Shown in pieces: positions 63,564 through 64,000 of a stretch of 64,000 nucleotides of DNA. Under the pieces are notes generated by a model. The model was not told the DNA's origin. It made no database searches and saw nothing but the letters and a program-made list of their open reading frames with translations. The position numbers and the translations under genes are program-made. Positions within the stretch are counted from its first letter, which is position 1. Every line of letters begins with the position of its first letter. The stretch is from NCBI GenBank assembly GCA_900466875.1, contig UBNQ01000016.1, positions 124,001-188,000 on the forward strand, in the 5' to 3' direction. The stretch is from Hyphomicrobiales bacterium. GTDB taxonomy: Bacteria; Pseudomonadota; Alphaproteobacteria; Rhizobiales; Rhizobiaceae.

Positions 63564-64000
63564 GGTATCTTGCGGCTCTCGTGAACTTCGTTGGTTCGCG
63601 AACGCATGGTGGACGACTGAGGAGGCGGCTGATCGGCTTGCCCAAGCAGCGGCTTCGCGCGCTGTACCGCTGACCAGCTGAAGGCCTCGCGGCCCGAAAC
63701 GAGAGCGACACTTGAAACAAGACGGCGGCTGATATCTACCTGCCGCCGTTCTCCTGCCCAATGCCGATGTGCCACAAAGGACGGGACGCACAGGGATCGC
63801 TCAACAGCAATGACCTAGATGCCTAAGGGTGCAGTTTCCTTGGCAAGCACTTCGGTGATCCCGTTTCGAGCGCTACCCGTTATCAACTTCGTTATCGACA
63901 TGAGAATTGAACCCCAACCAAATGGCGGCTGCCGCTGCAAGTCTGTCGTTTAGAGTTTGGCTTTGAGACGGAATTCCGCCATCTACAGTTGTGGAAATGG
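63564..64000. other. Window end, no gene called
   Basis: About 440 bases. Short minus-strand frames around 63560-63790 show no family resemblance. I see no repeat or RNA gene. Confidence 0.4.

Noticed and set aside
63495..63791. Minus-strand frames after the last receiver
   Set aside because: Overlap the receiver end, odd composition, no recognisable family.
1..64000. CRISPR arrays, tRNA or rRNA genes, insertion sequences
   Set aside because: I looked for regular repeats, cloverleaf-like segments, transposase motifs and terminal inverted repeats and saw none that I could support.

Overview
The window reads as high-GC alphaproteobacterial DNA. Gene content and style (FixJ/NarL-type receivers, HWE kinase, CDC48-family ATPase, IorAB-type molybdenum enzymes, winged-helix/NB-ARC regulators) point to the Rhizobiaceae or a close Hyphomicrobiales relative. 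There are no ribosomal, tRNA or core housekeeping genes, and regulators, transporters and redox enzymes dominate, so an accessory replicon (megaplasmid or chromid) or a genomic island is likely. This is inference; no replication or transfer gene is visible.

Layout. 1-3.4 kb: a defence locus. The window edge cuts an APAZ-domain protein followed, with overlapping ends, by a short prokaryotic Argonaute (MID-PIWI, catalytic residue lost), and then a small unrecognised helical protein. 3.5-6.0 kb: a DUF2188-like protein, a formate/nitrite-type channel, and a permuted papain/NlpC-like enzyme. 6.0-10.9 kb: a two-gene set made of a CDC48/p97-like double AAA ATPase and a three-part protein (helical domain, trypsin-like protease, DNA/RNA non-specific endonuclease). 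This is the best candidate here for a little-described conflict or quality-control system. 11-15.7 kb: an RND efflux pair. 16-18.5 kb: a triheme cytochrome c and an XdhC-type maturation factor. 18.6-21.4 kb: divergent TetR and MFS-SDR genes around a perfect operator. 21.5-25.5 kb: a LolA-like orphan protein, a large winged-helix/ATPase regulator and a kinase-fragment-like small protein. 25.8-32.7 kb: a two-component block (double-propeller kinase, orphan receiver, PAS kinase, NarL-type regulator).

33.2-38.7 kb: an SDR with lost catalytic residues, an AraC regulator, the IorA/IorB molybdenum hydroxylase pair and MoaA. 38.7-47.6 kb: a condensation-type acyltransferase, HWE kinase, disulfide reductase, MscS-cNMP channel, alpha/beta hydrolase and a YdeP/FdhF-type molybdoenzyme. 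47.8-57.8 kb: a PAS kinase, Dps, a second and a third winged-helix/ATPase regulator, a redoxin and two FixJ-type receivers. 58-63.6 kb: zinc alcohol dehydrogenase, a second LolA-like protein, alpha/beta hydrolase, TehA/SLAC1 channel, aldo-keto reductase and an orphan receiver.

Working together. The redox enzymes, efflux pump, Dps, YdeP and aldehyde/alcohol enzymes look like a stress and detoxification programme. Supporting this, a short element ending in (A/G)CAAT lies about 60-105 bases ahead of at least ten of these units, and a near-identical 16-base site (GTGCAGGATYGTSCAA) precedes the RND, cytochrome and iorAB units. The molybdenum functions (IorAB, XdhC, MoaA, triheme cytochrome, YdeP) are split over 30 kb but share these promoter features. 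Function calls rest on reading motifs by eye; no database search was possible.
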